Below are positions 1 through 8,100 of a stretch of 39,965 nucleotides of DNA, piece by piece (positions within the stretch are counted from its first letter, which is position 1; each line of letters opens with the position of its first letter). The notes beneath the pieces were generated by a model. That model did no database searches. It was not told the origin of the DNA and saw only the letters and a list, made by a program, of their open reading frames with translations. The translations under genes were made by a program, and so were the position numbers. This stretch comes from Deltaproteobacteria bacterium. Its GTDB lineage: Bacteria > Bdellovibrionota > FAC87 > UBA2466. Location of the stretch: NCBI GenBank assembly GCA_016196825.1, contig JACPWY010000057.1, positions 1 to 39,965 of the forward strand, in the 5' to 3' direction.

Positions 1-113
1 ACAAACAGGAGCCAGAATTTCCCACTCTGAAAAAGCTAGCATCAGGAAATCGCGCAGGCACCAACTCCAGATGGCAAATTACGAATGCCGCATAGCCTTT
101 TTTGCGACGATAA

Positions 114-659
114 CTGCGTTTTCGCGCCAGCCACTACGTAGGCGCTCTGAGGAGCCAGAAACACGGCAGCCTGTTTCTTCCGAAGTTCACCTACGATCGG
201 TTGCCGATCAACGAAGCGGATGGCCCCGATCCTCGCCAATCTCAGGCCAATGACAAGCGGGGCATTCCGGCCTTCAATCTGGCCAGAAATGAAAAGCGTG
301 AAATCCTCACCTTTCAACTCAAGGCAGAGGATCTGATCGAGTCGATCCTGCGGCCTCGCATTGCGCCGGGCTCAACGAGCAAGAATAACCCTTTGGTCTG
401 CATGTTCGACAACGCCGGCGGATCCACATCGGCCTGCGTCCCCATGGAGAGAGCCGAGGGCAGCCCGGAGTATGTGGTCAACGTGAATATCCAAGACGAT
501 CCCCTCAAGCAAAAAGAGACCAACACATTCTATGTGTGGAACCCGAAAACAAAATCGGAGTTTTACAAGATCACACTGCATTCCGATCCGCTCCACCGGT
601 TACCGCCGCTCAAAAGCCCGTCGTTAACCCCGGTTCGAATCCGCGCGAGACGCCCGTGA
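114..659 (+). pseudogene. Hypothetical protein, 3' part, 5' end damaged or frameshifted
   Basis: The frame is open from just after a TAA at 111-113 to the TGA at 657-659, but it has no ATG and only a TTG at 201 as a possible start. Residues before that TTG still read like protein, and another frame (40-135) carries a plausible stretch ending in a stop at 136-138, so a single-base frameshift near 130-140 is possible. The product has no motif I recognise; it is hydrophilic with a basic tail (RIRARRP). It is coupled to the next gene by a GTGA overlap at 656-659, which argues that the frame is, or recently was, translated. It could also be an intact gene with an unusual start. Function unknown. 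Confidence 0.45.
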
Positions 660-2659
660 ACCCGTTCGCTCTCGTTCTCCTGGCGGCAGGGCTCACGCTC
701 CATGCCGAGCCCTACCACCAGGAGAAACAGTTCGAAAAGGCCGAGACCTGCAAAACCTGCCACAAGGACCAATACCAGGAGTGGAAGGGCTCAATGATGC
801 ACTACTCAGCACTCAGCCCAACCTTTCAGGCCTTCGAATTGACGACGAGAAAATTGACCGGCCGCTTCGGCCCCCACGACTCCCAGGACCCCACGTTTTG
901 CATCAACTGCCACTCCCCGGTCGGAGCCTACAATAACGAATTGGCGGGCCTTCTCCGGGAGGAACGCTCGGACACTCTTTTGGAGAAAGTGGCCGGTCAG
1001 GGAATTAGCTGCACCTTCTGCCACTCAACTCAGGGCCCCCGAAAGGTTGATGCTCCCGAGAAGGGCCATCTCGGCGACGGCATCTCCAACGCGGCCCTGC
1101 GCTTCTGGCCGACGGATCGCCTCATCGGCCCTACACTCGGCTCACCCGGCCCAGACACCAATTCGTTCCACACGGAATTCGGAAACAATGACGTAACCTC
1201 GGGCTACCTCCGTTCGTCACAGTTCTGCGGTTCCTGCCACGACGTCCGCGTCCCCACTCCCGACAAACAAACGCTCGCCCCCTTTCAGCGCCTCGAAAAC
1301 CTCTTCACCGAGTGGGAAAAGGGCCCCTACAACACGACTCAAAACCCTCAGGGGCGCGTCGTTTCCTGCCAGGACTGCCACATGTCACTCTACGGAGCGA
1401 AAAACCCGGAGACCGGCCGGCCCTATCCTCCGGGCGCCTATCCCGTCACTAAGATCGCAACGATCGACACCAAGCCCCGGAAACACGCCCTGCACTCCTT
1501 CACAGCCGTCTCCCGCGCTCTCATCAATGATGATCTTTTCCCCAACCAGACAAAGAGCACTTACGATCGTTTCGGTTTTCCGATAGGCCAAGAACAGCGA
1601 CGGACGCAACTCCTTCAAATGGCCTGCAAAATGGAGTGGGGCAACACGCCTTCAGAATGGAAAGGGCGCCCAGGCACACTGCCGCTTGAGATTATCATCA
1701 CCAACACCGGAGCCGGCCACAATGTCCCCTCAGGCTTCTCCCAAGAACGGCAGCTTTGGATCGACCTTCGGGTTGAGACCGAGCTCGGCGAGAATGTTTA
1801 CCAATCTGGTTTCCTAGTCGACAGGCCCCACAGAGACGAACCTCAGGGCGATGAAAGCCTCCATGATGAGGATCTGAATGCGGTCAACACCCTCATCTCG
1901 ACCGACACATTCGAAGTGACCAATGAAACCCACGGCCCCGATTTCAATGAGCGCCCCTTCAACAACCGCGGCCTTGTCGAGTTCAACAACGCCTTTCTGC
2001 GAAAGAAGGGGGTGGGTTACGAGCGCGTCCACGCGCTTTTCCTCGCTGACACAATGGACAACTCTCGCTCACTGCCGATTCTCAAGCCCGTGTCGATCAA
2101 ATACGACGTTCCCCTTTCGGCATTCCTTCACAAATACCCCAACTTCGCGGGCCACTTGCGTGCGATCGCGACACTGAACTTCCGCAGCTTTCCGCCCAAA
2201 ATCCTGCGAACGCTCGCCTCGCGAGAGCCCGACCTCATCAGTGAGGATCTCGTCGACCGCAATCGGATCGTCCCCATAGCTCGCATTCAAAAGACAATTA
2301 CCCTCTCCAAGCTCACCGTTGAGAATAGCAAGAGCGATCACCCGCATTCATTCGCCTTCCAAAACGGCGCCTGGATCTCGTCACTTGAGTCCCTTTCCTG
2401 GACGGAGGCCAAGTTGAATTGTCAAAAACACGCCTGCCAACTGCCAACAGCAAACGAATACGACTCTTTGGGATTCAAGAACTATTCTCCGAAGGCCGGC
2501 GACAACATCGATGAGCTTTGGAAAGAACGTTGGACGGGCGCCCAGGAAAAGGGAGAGGCCCAGACCCACTGTCTGCTCTCGGGTGAAACTGGCCTCGCTC
2601 CCAAAGCACTAGAAAGGCCATTCTTCTGCCATTGCCCCAAGAAAGGAGTCAAGTCGTGA
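656..2659 (+). CDS. Exported five-haem c-type cytochrome with C-terminal lectin/FGE-like tail
   Basis: I start at GTG 656, inside the stop of the upstream gene (GTGA overlap), because a signal peptide (FALVLLAAGLTLHA) follows directly; this gives 667 residues. Five CxxCH haem sites lie at residues 32-36 (CKTCH), 82-86, 119-123, 191-195 and 238-242, the arrangement of cytochrome c554-like periplasmic electron carriers. A beta-rich region with GHNVPSG near residue 355 follows, a motif seen in related multihaem proteins. The last 80 residues (SWTEAKLNCQKHACQLPT) resemble the formylglycine-generating-enzyme or C-type lectin fold, with several Cys. It ends in a GTGA overlap with the next gene. A role in periplasmic electron transfer is likely; the redox partner is unknown. 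No cytochrome maturation genes are in the window. Confidence 0.85.
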   Translation: MNPFALVLLAAGLTLHAEPYHQEKQFEKAETCKTCHKDQYQEWKGSMMHYSALSPTFQAFELTTRKLTGRFGPHDSQDPTFCINCHSPVGAYNNELAGLLREERSDTLLEKVAGQGISCTFCHSTQGPRKVDAPEKGHLGDGISNAALRFWPTDRLIGPTLGSPGPDTNSFHTEFGNNDVTSGYLRSSQFCGSCHDVRVPTPDKQTLAPFQRLENLFTEWEKGPYNTTQNPQGRVVSCQDCHMSLYGAKNPETGRPYPPGAYPVTKIATIDTKPRKHALHSFTAVSRALINDDLFPNQTKSTYDRFGFPIGQEQRRTQLLQMACKMEWGNTPSEWKGRPGTLPLEIIITNTGAGHNVPSGFSQERQLWIDLRVETELGENVYQSGFLVDRPHRDEPQGDESLHDEDLNAVNTLISTDTFEVTNETHGPDFNERPFNNRGLVEFNNAFLRKKGVGYERVHALFLADTMDNSRSLPILKPVSIKYDVPLSAFLHKYPNFAGHLRAIATLNFRSFPPKILRTLASREPDLISEDLVDRNRIVPIARIQKTITLSKLTVENSKSDHPHSFAFQNGAWISSLESLSWTEAKLNCQKHACQLPTANEYDSLGFKNYSPKAGDNIDELWKERWTGAQEKGEAQTHCLLSGETGLAPKALERPFFCHCPKKGVKS

Positions 2660-3228
2660 TCGTCCTCATTGCAATCTTCACAACCCTTCTCCAGGCCCAA
2701 GTGATCGGCCTCATCGATAACGATCCCCACACTCTGCAGGCGCCGTTTGTGGGATTCATCGAGCTTTCCGACAAAACAGTGACGCTGACGGAGTGCCCCA
2801 CTCTGGATCCCTGCCAGGGTCCCCGCATCGGCCTCCCGGTCAAAGATTTTCAGAACCGTCTGTCCTTGAGCCTCGCCGAAGTCGCGAAAGATCGGCGCAA
2901 GAACTTCATCTGGTTCCGCACCCAGTTCCGCAAGAAAATTGATCTGGGCCAGCTCGAGGTGTCGGTCAAAGAACGCGGAGATGTTCTTCTCCAGCGCATG
3001 GTCGAGAAAATCGATCAAGAAAGCCCGGTCGAAAGTGCTTTCGTTGAGAAAATCCTGGGCTACCTGAACACGCCGACAATAGATGAGCGCCTCGCCGAGA
3101 TCTTCGTTCGCGATCTCGAGCCCTGGCCATTCGCGGTCCTCACACGGACCTTCCGAGTTCGCACAACTCTCCGCGATGGTCGCGGAGAGAGCGAAACCCC
3201 CGAGTTGGGGGAGAACACCAAGGAGTAA
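2656..3228 (+). CDS. Exported hypothetical protein of the cytochrome operon
   Basis: GTG 2656 overlaps the cytochrome stop (GTGA) and is preceded by GAAAGGAG at 2641-2648, so this start is preferred over an upstream TTG. The 190-residue product begins with a short hydrophobic signal (VIVLIAIFTTLLQAQ) and continues as a charged alpha/beta protein with two conserved-looking Cys near residue 45 (ECPTLDPCQ). I recognise no family. Tight coupling to the five-haem cytochrome suggests that it works with it in the periplasm, perhaps as an assembly or partner protein; this is inferred from position only. Confidence 0.7.
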   Translation: MIVLIAIFTTLLQAQVIGLIDNDPHTLQAPFVGFIELSDKTVTLTECPTLDPCQGPRIGLPVKDFQNRLSLSLAEVAKDRRKNFIWFRTQFRKKIDLGQLEVSVKERGDVLLQRMVEKIDQESPVESAFVEKILGYLNTPTIDERLAEIFVRDLEPWPFAVLTRTFRVRTTLRDGRGESETPELGENTKE

Positions 3229-3230
3229 AC

Positions 3231-3533
3231 ATGAAATCAGCAATGATGGCACTGGTCCTACTGGTTGGCCTAACAGCCAATGCGGCCAGCTCGAACGCCA
3301 GTCTTCTCGACCTCGAGAAGGCCGCGGCGCAAATCGAGGCGGCCACATGCTCCCAAGCGAGTGACACCGGCGCCCATGGCGGCTGGGTCTGCTACGCGAG
3401 GGACGCTTGTGGGAAGACACGTTCCGGTTGCGGCATCTGCCGTGACCATGCTGAGGCCAAGGCGATCGCGCAGTGTGAAGCCACTACGCGAGATGCTGGC
3501 ACCTGCTACATCTCTTACTGCGAACGAGAGTAG
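3231..3533 (+). CDS. Small exported cysteine-rich protein (eight Cys)
   Basis: The ATG at 3231 sits seven bases after AAGGAG. The 100-residue product has a clear signal peptide (MALVLLVGLTANAA) and a mature domain with eight Cys, including CGKTRSGCGIC and a terminal CYISYCERE. An Ala-rich helix (AEAKAIAQC) between Cys residues is reminiscent of DUF4189-like domains, but the match is weak. It is probably a disulfide-stabilised periplasmic or secreted protein. It lies two bases after the previous gene and is followed by a strong hairpin terminator, so it appears to be the last gene of the cytochrome operon. Confidence 0.75.
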   Translation: MKSAMMALVLLVGLTANAASSNASLLDLEKAAAQIEAATCSQASDTGAHGGWVCYARDACGKTRSGCGICRDHAEAKAIAQCEATTRDAGTCYISYCERE

Positions 3534-3536
3534 TCA

Positions 3537-3571
3537 AAAGTGGGTGGCGGATTTAGGCCGCCACCCACTTT
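3537..3571 (+). terminator. Hairpin terminator after the cytochrome operon
   Basis: A perfect 14-bp stem (AAAGTGGGTGGCGG at 3537-3550 with its complement at 3558-3571) closes a seven-base loop. The 3' arm ends in CTTTCTC, a modest U-tract. It separates the Cys-rich protein gene from the next gene and most likely ends the operon. Confidence 0.75.
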
Positions 3572-3590
3572 CTCAAAACAAGGAGTGAAT

Positions 3591-4739
3591 ATGAACTGGA
3601 AACCATTGGTTGTCGTCGGTGTGATCATCATCTTGGGCAATGCCGCCCATGCTGAGAATGATCTCGAGGGCGACTGGATCACCCCGACAAAAGGAATCCC
3701 AGCCCTATCACAATCTCAACGGGACGACATAATGACCTTTCTGGTGGATGTGGAGGGGCGGCTCGAAGACCTTCACCTAGAAACAATCGAACGGTTCTCT
3801 CTCTGCGACCTAGACGTCGAAGCTAAACGGTCCGCCGGCACACTTGAAAAACTGAGCGTCCCATACCAGGTCTTCGTGGGAGATATTAAGCTGCTCAGAC
3901 ACTACGCCGCATCTCTCAAGAAGGCCGCTGAATCGAAAACAAAGCGCTCCGATGAGGTTGCCGCCTCCTACACCCAGTTTCGCATCCGACTCGCCCTAGC
4001 GGGTCCGCTCATGCGCGAAGTATCCGTAAAATCCAAAACACACGACTATGGCGCGTTCAACAAAGACGCGAAGACAAGCCTGCGTGAGTTTCAGATCGAA
4101 TGGATTCCGTCGACTCTTCAACCCGAAGAGTGGGAGGCTACGCTGTGGTCGCTCATTCGCACGGATCTCCAGACATTCTTGGATAACGTCCCGTTCGTCG
4201 CCTATAAGGCCACTCCAAGCGAAAAAGTCCTCATCGAAAAGGTCGCACGCGATTATCAGCTCGTGACGCGGGAAATTGGGAACGGGAAGGTCTCCCGTGA
4301 GAAGGCCCCGCGGCTCATTAAGACTCTCAATGAAAACGTCTCTAAGATCGCGACAAAGTACAAATCACTGGGGGAAACGGCCGAGGAGAGCCTGGCGAAG
4401 GTGCGGGAATTCTCCGCTTTTGTCTATTTTTTGGGCGCCAACCACACAGTCGGCGAGGCCCTGAAGGCCCTTGAAATCTATTACGCACGGACAAGAAGCG
4501 CACCGGCTCGTTCCGAGTTCCCACAACGTTTCGGCTCGAGCGACAGTTTTCTCAAAGAAAAGTCGCCCATAAGCGAGGTCAAGGGCCCGCCGACTGATTT
4601 TCGCCAACCCCCGGCTCAGACGTTTGGCACCGCAGCCCCCGAACCACGCGCACAGCCCAACGTGGTCACCCCCCGAAGTGAGGATGACCACGATGATGGG
4701 TTCCGACGCCACACCCGTTCCAACGGGCAATACCCCTAA
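3591..4739 (+). CDS. Exported helical hypothetical protein with Pro-rich tail
   Basis: I start at ATG 3591, preceded by AAGGAG, rather than at an upstream GTG inside the terminator hairpin. The 382-residue product has a signal peptide (LVVVGVIIILGNAAHA) and a long predicted helical body rich in Leu, Lys and Glu. The last 70 residues form a low-complexity region rich in Pro, Ala and Arg (PPAQTFGTAAPEPRAQPN). I recognise no domain. The stop overlaps the stop of the convergent isochorismatase-like gene by four bases, so the two transcripts must overlap at their ends. Function unknown; a periplasmic or envelope-associated structural role is possible. Confidence 0.75.
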   Translation: MNWKPLVVVGVIIILGNAAHAENDLEGDWITPTKGIPALSQSQRDDIMTFLVDVEGRLEDLHLETIERFSLCDLDVEAKRSAGTLEKLSVPYQVFVGDIKLLRHYAASLKKAAESKTKRSDEVAASYTQFRIRLALAGPLMREVSVKSKTHDYGAFNKDAKTSLREFQIEWIPSTLQPEEWEATLWSLIRTDLQTFLDNVPFVAYKATPSEKVLIEKVARDYQLVTREIGNGKVSREKAPRLIKTLNENVSKIATKYKSLGETAEESLAKVREFSAFVYFLGANHTVGEALKALEIYYARTRSAPARSEFPQRFGSSDSFLKEKSPISEVKGPPTDFRQPPAQTFGTAAPEPRAQPNVVTPRSEDDHDDGFRRHTRSNGQYP

Positions 4740-5380
4740 CGGAGATCGTTGACCGAAGGGATGATGAGCGCCACGAGATCCTGCAACGAAGCTAGCGAAG
4801 CGCGTTTTAAGACCTCGGCGTCCAGAGCCGCGCCCCCAACGCCGGGCAACGCTCGCGTGGCTGTCGTCGAGGCAACCACCGCCGAGTGAAACCCTTTGTC
4901 GAAGGCCGCCCGCACGCTCGCATCGAGACACATGTGGGTCATGAGCCCCGCGAAGAGGATCGATGTGCGCCCCTCTTTGCGGATCACGCGCTCGAGTTCC
5001 GTGCCATTGAAGGCGTTGGGGAAGACCTTATAGATGACCACCTCACCGGCTTTGGGAGCCAGTTCGGCGATGACCTTGCCCGCCTCCACAGATACATCGA
5101 AAAGGCCGCCCGTCTGTCCTTGGTGAAAGACGTGGATGACGGGCATCTTTCTCGCCCGCGCCCATTCAAGCAGTCGGCGAGTTTCCCCTACCACCGCTTC
5201 AATTTTGGGGAGAGGGAGTCGCCCCGACACATATTCATTCTGGAAGTCGATGAGCACGAGTGCGGCGGCCTTTTTGTCGAATGGCACGCGCGCTCCCGAC
5301 ATTTCGAGCAGAGTCTGAGGCCTTTCCGCCTGGGCTCCGATCGAGAGAAGTGTTAGGGCCGTTGTGATTGTCTTTTTCAT
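4736..5380 (-). CDS. Exported isochorismatase-family cysteine hydrolase
   Basis: The 214-residue product carries the isochorismatase-like hydrolase fold behind a signal peptide (TTALTLLSIGAQA). The catalytic triad of the family is visible: Asp in LVLIDFQNEY, Lys in VVIYKVFPNAF, and the nucleophile Cys in GLMTHMCLDASVRAAFD. Such enzymes hydrolyse amide or vinyl ether bonds (nicotinamidase, isochorismatase, ureidoacrylate amidohydrolase); the substrate cannot be read from sequence. A signal peptide is uncommon for this family, which is usually cytoplasmic. The ATG at 5380 has a consensus AAGGAGG. The divergent LysR gene is the probable regulator. A minus-strand promoter such as TTGTTA-N17-TAGTAT lies in the shared intergenic region. 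Confidence 0.88.
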   Translation of the reverse strand: MKKTITTALTLLSIGAQAERPQTLLEMSGARVPFDKKAAALVLIDFQNEYVSGRLPLPKIEAVVGETRRLLEWARARKMPVIHVFHQGQTGGLFDVSVEAGKVIAELAPKAGEVVIYKVFPNAFNGTELERVIRKEGRTSILFAGLMTHMCLDASVRAAFDKGFHSAVVASTTATRALPGVGGAALDAEVLKRASLASLQDLVALIIPSVNDLR

Positions 5381-5432
5381 GGGTCCTCCTTGTTTGGACC
5401 CGTTTTAGGCAGTTTCTTTCGAAGATTAAAAT

Positions 5433-5470
5433 ACTATAAATCCATTTGACTCATAACAATTAACTATAAT
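5433..5470. promoter_or_regulatory. A/T-rich divergent promoter with ACTATAA direct repeat
   Basis: ACTATAA occurs at 5433-5439 and again at 5463-5469, exactly 30 bp (about three helical turns) apart. TATAAT at 5465-5470 lies 11 bp before the LysR ATG, so that transcript would have almost no leader. The region is much richer in A/T than its surroundings. Two phased repeats would suit LysR binding; this is an inference. Confidence 0.45.
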
Positions 5471-5481
5471 AAACCGGGCCG

Positions 5482-6324
5482 ATGGAATTGCAGTACCTCA
5501 AGTATTTTTCTGCGGTGGCTGAAACCTTGAACTTCAGCGAAGCGGCCAAGAGGTGCCACGTCTCGCAACCCGCACTGAGTGCGCAGGTCAGAATTCTCGA
5601 AGATCGCCTCGGCACCCAACTCTTCCACCGCAATCGTCGCAGCGTCACCCTTACCAAGGAGGGGCACGCGCTTATTCCTCGCGTGCGCCGCATTCTCATG
5701 GATCTCGATGAACTTTCCGGAGCGGCCAAGGAGCTTCAGGAGCCGTTGGCCGGGAATTTTTTTGTAGGGGTCACGCCTCTCATCCCGCTGAGCAACGCGT
5801 TCACCACGCTCAACCAGATGCAAAAGGATCACCCTCGCCTGAAACTCTCCTTCCTGGAAGAAGGGGCCGCTCCGCTCATCGGAAAACTTCTCGCCCACCA
5901 GCTCGATCTGATTCTCATTCCCCACCATGCCAGACTCGAGTCACCACTCATCGATTTTCGAGTGATCGATACGGTCCCGGTCGCCCTGTGTTTTCCGGGT
6001 TGGGGAACCAATCCCGGCCTGCCCTTCATTCGAATCAATTCTGTCTGCGGCCTAAGAGAGTACGTGGATCAATCGATGAAAGAGCTCGACCGCAAAGCCT
6101 CGGGCTCGCTAGAGGCGGCCCACCTCCCCATGATCAAGGAGTGGATCCGGCTCGGCCTGGGCTGGTCAATTTTGCCGGAGAAATGCCTATCGCCTGAGGA
6201 GCGCTTAACGCTCGACGTCCGTCGGCCTAAAGGCCTGAAACCCATTCAGGTCTGCGCAGCCATGCTCCGAGGCCAAAGAGCCATCACCTGCCTCAAAAAT
6301 TTCTCCTCCAAGCCTAGCTCGTGA
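5482..6324 (+). CDS. LysR-family transcriptional regulator
   Basis: The 280-residue product starts with the LysR winged helix-turn-helix (residues 1-60: LKYFSAVAETLNFSEAAKRC, then VSQPALSAQVRILEDRLG), followed by the linker helix and a substrate-binding-like effector domain from about residue 90. It is slightly shorter than the usual 300 residues. It is divergent from the exported isochorismatase-like gene, the classic arrangement of a LysR activator and its target, so a small-molecule inducer related to that enzyme's substrate is likely. There is no Shine-Dalgarno sequence before the ATG, and TATAAT lies only 11 bp upstream, so translation may be near-leaderless. Confidence 0.93.
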   Translation: MELQYLKYFSAVAETLNFSEAAKRCHVSQPALSAQVRILEDRLGTQLFHRNRRSVTLTKEGHALIPRVRRILMDLDELSGAAKELQEPLAGNFFVGVTPLIPLSNAFTTLNQMQKDHPRLKLSFLEEGAAPLIGKLLAHQLDLILIPHHARLESPLIDFRVIDTVPVALCFPGWGTNPGLPFIRINSVCGLREYVDQSMKELDRKASGSLEAAHLPMIKEWIRLGLGWSILPEKCLSPEERLTLDVRRPKGLKPIQVCAAMLRGQRAITCLKNFSSKPSS

Positions 6325-6342
6325 CTTGACGTATTGCGTTGG

Positions 6343-6357
6343 TGTGATCAGATCACA
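6343..6357. promoter_or_regulatory. 15-bp perfect palindrome upstream of exported-protein gene
   Basis: TGTGATCAGATCACA is a perfect inverted repeat of seven bases around one central base, placed 21 bp before the ATG at 6378. It resembles a CRP site but its spacer is five rather than six bases, so a different dimeric regulator is more likely. TTGACG at 6326-6331 may be part of the promoter. Confidence 0.5.
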
Positions 6358-6377
6358 GGATAACTGGAGGTCCTCGC

Positions 6378-6929
6378 ATGAAATATTGGTTGTTGGTAGC
6401 GGTCACATTGGTTTCCCTTCCCGTGCTCGCTGGCAAAAAGACGGATCCGAAACTCGATACTCTGTACAAACTGCTCTCGACTAAGAACATGGTTCAGTCG
6501 GAAAAGGATGGCTACAAGATCACTGTGACGAAGGTCGCGATCGATGCAAAAGACGGGACCTCTCAGTATGAGAACCTCAATCGGGTCTTCAAAACCCAAA
6601 TTGACGAGGTCGTCGCCCAGTGGCGCGACATGGGTTATGCCTCTTTGTCCGATGGCGGAGCGTTTCCCGGAGACGATGTCCATTCGGGCCAGGTGACGGG
6701 GTGGCGAGAAAAAGAGGCTGTCCATTTCATTCTCAGTAAGCTCATGAGTAAGAAGGGGCGTCCACTCGCAGCCAAATTAATAGAAGGCAAAGGTGACAAT
6801 CTCCTGTCTGCCCACTTCGGCCACTATTGGATCTACGATGACGGAGCTGAACTGATCCGGACCGACGCGCTCGTCATCAATAGCGATAACGCCGTAATCG
6901 TGATCCGCTGCGACTATGCCGACGCTTAG
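6378..6929 (+). CDS. Exported hypothetical protein
   Basis: The 183-residue product has a signal peptide (MKYWLLVAVTLVSLPVLAG) and a mixed alpha/beta body with no Cys until the extreme C-terminus (VIVIRCDYADA). I recognise no family. The ATG has CTGGAGG upstream. A 15-bp palindrome sits in the promoter region, so it is probably under specific control. It converges on the flavin oxidoreductase gene with a 12-bp gap. Likely periplasmic; function unknown. Confidence 0.75.
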   Translation: MKYWLLVAVTLVSLPVLAGKKTDPKLDTLYKLLSTKNMVQSEKDGYKITVTKVAIDAKDGTSQYENLNRVFKTQIDEVVAQWRDMGYASLSDGGAFPGDDVHSGQVTGWREKEAVHFILSKLMSKKGRPLAAKLIEGKGDNLLSAHFGHYWIYDDGAELIRTDALVINSDNAVIVIRCDYADA

Positions 6930-6941
6930 GCTCTTAGGGCC

Positions 6942-7964
6942 CTAACGGGCGAGTGACACGAGTTCGGGTCGGCGCTCAAGGCCAATGGTCTCCATGATAC
7001 CCTGAACGACAATCTTTCCCGAATTGAAGCTCGCGATAATGGAGCCTTTGCCCTGAGGAGCGGCAAGCTCGCCGGCCACAAAGAGTCCGGCGACGCTGCT
7101 CTCGAGCGTGGGGGAAAGTTTCGGGTTCCCTTTGTCGTCGAGCTCAAGGCCCGCCGCCGCAAGAAATCCAGCCGGTGAGCTCCCACCGATGGCGTACACC
7201 GCCTTGTCGAAGATCTGCGCGTGGCCCTCCTGGAAGACCACCTTTGGTTGGCCATTGAATTCACCGATGGCCGAAATATTGGAGTTTCTCCAGACCATGA
7301 CTCGGCCTTCCATTTCGGCCGTCTCCAGATTATCTAGGTTGAGCGAGTTCACGCGCGTAAAGGCCTCCTTACGATAGGAAAGAACGACCTGCCCTTTTTT
7401 CGAAAGCGCGATGGCATACTCCACTGCCGAGTTTCCACCTCCGACGACCAAAATCCTTTTTCCAGTCGCATCGAGATTGCGCGTGTCGAAGTGAACATGC
7501 GCCCGCACGCTCGCCGGAATGGCGTTGAAATACTCCGGGCGATTGGGTTTCCCCATTCTCCCGACGCTGATCACCACAAAGCGCGAGCCGTAGAGCCGGC
7601 CATCTCCTGTCGAAACCAAGAACATCCCGTCGGACCCCTTTTTGATGGAGTCGACGGCCACGTTGTAATCGACAGCGAAGGCGAATTGCTTTAGGTAGGA
7701 GTCCATCAGCTCCAGGAAACCAGGTTTAGAGGTATCGCGAAAACAGAGGACCCCCGCGCACTCAGCCGGTTGGCCCCGATAGGCCGCATCGACCCGTTTT
7801 TCATCAGGGTAGAACAGACTCACCGTTTGATTGTGAGACGCCCCCTTCTCGACCAATCTCACGGAAGAAAGACCGTGATAGGCACACTCGGCCGCGACAC
7901 TCAAGCCGGCCGGCCCCGCGCCAATCACCAAGACGTCTTGCTCGATAATTCGACTGACAGCCAT
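6942..7964 (-). CDS. FAD/NAD(P)-binding oxidoreductase, YpdA-like
   Basis: This 340-residue flavoprotein has an N-terminal FAD motif (VLVIGAGPAGLSVAAEC, near residue 10) and a second Rossmann motif for NAD(P)H (ILVVGGGNSAVEYAIAL, near residue 170), the layout of the thioredoxin reductase superfamily. The redox-active CxxC of thioredoxin reductase is absent, and the overall pattern resembles YpdA-type putative bacillithiol disulfide reductases or related monooxygenase-like proteins. The C-terminal GLFVAGELAAPQGKGSI is the usual FAD-contacting segment. GGAGG precedes the ATG. The true electron acceptor is unknown; bacillithiol or another low-molecular-weight disulfide is one possibility. It is probably cytoplasmic and monocistronic. 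Confidence 0.88.
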   Translation of the reverse strand: MAVSRIIEQDVLVIGAGPAGLSVAAECAYHGLSSVRLVEKGASHNQTVSLFYPDEKRVDAAYRGQPAECAGVLCFRDTSKPGFLELMDSYLKQFAFAVDYNVAVDSIKKGSDGMFLVSTGDGRLYGSRFVVISVGRMGKPNRPEYFNAIPASVRAHVHFDTRNLDATGKRILVVGGGNSAVEYAIALSKKGQVVLSYRKEAFTRVNSLNLDNLETAEMEGRVMVWRNSNISAIGEFNGQPKVVFQEGHAQIFDKAVYAIGGSSPAGFLAAAGLELDDKGNPKLSPTLESSVAGLFVAGELAAPQGKGSIIASFNSGKIVVQGIMETIGLERRPELVSLAR

Positions 7965-7978
7965 CTGAGACCTCCATT

Positions 7979-7993
7979 CACACTTTCAGTGTG
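7979..7993. promoter_or_regulatory. Inverted repeat CACACT-N3-AGTGTG before the oxidoreductase gene
   Basis: A perfect 6+3+6 inverted repeat lies four bases upstream of the GGAGG of the oxidoreductase gene on the minus strand. It could be an operator or a small leader hairpin that affects translation; the sequence alone does not decide. Confidence 0.4.
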
Positions 7994-8100
7994 CCGGAGC
8001 CCCGCCGATGCAATGAGTTACAAAATTGACGGGAAATCAATTACTGAAAGGCCCATTGCAGCTAAACTATTGAGTTAACAACCTTAAAGAAAGGATTCCG

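Noticed and set aside
600..655. A GGTTCGAATCC stretch resembling a tRNA T-loop
   Set aside because: The stem bases do not pair fully and no D or anticodon arm lies upstream; it is within coding sequence.
2482..3420. A 312-codon minus-strand frame opposite the cytochrome operon
   Set aside because: The product is a low-complexity Arg/Ser-rich shadow and the plus-strand genes have ribosome sites and coupling.
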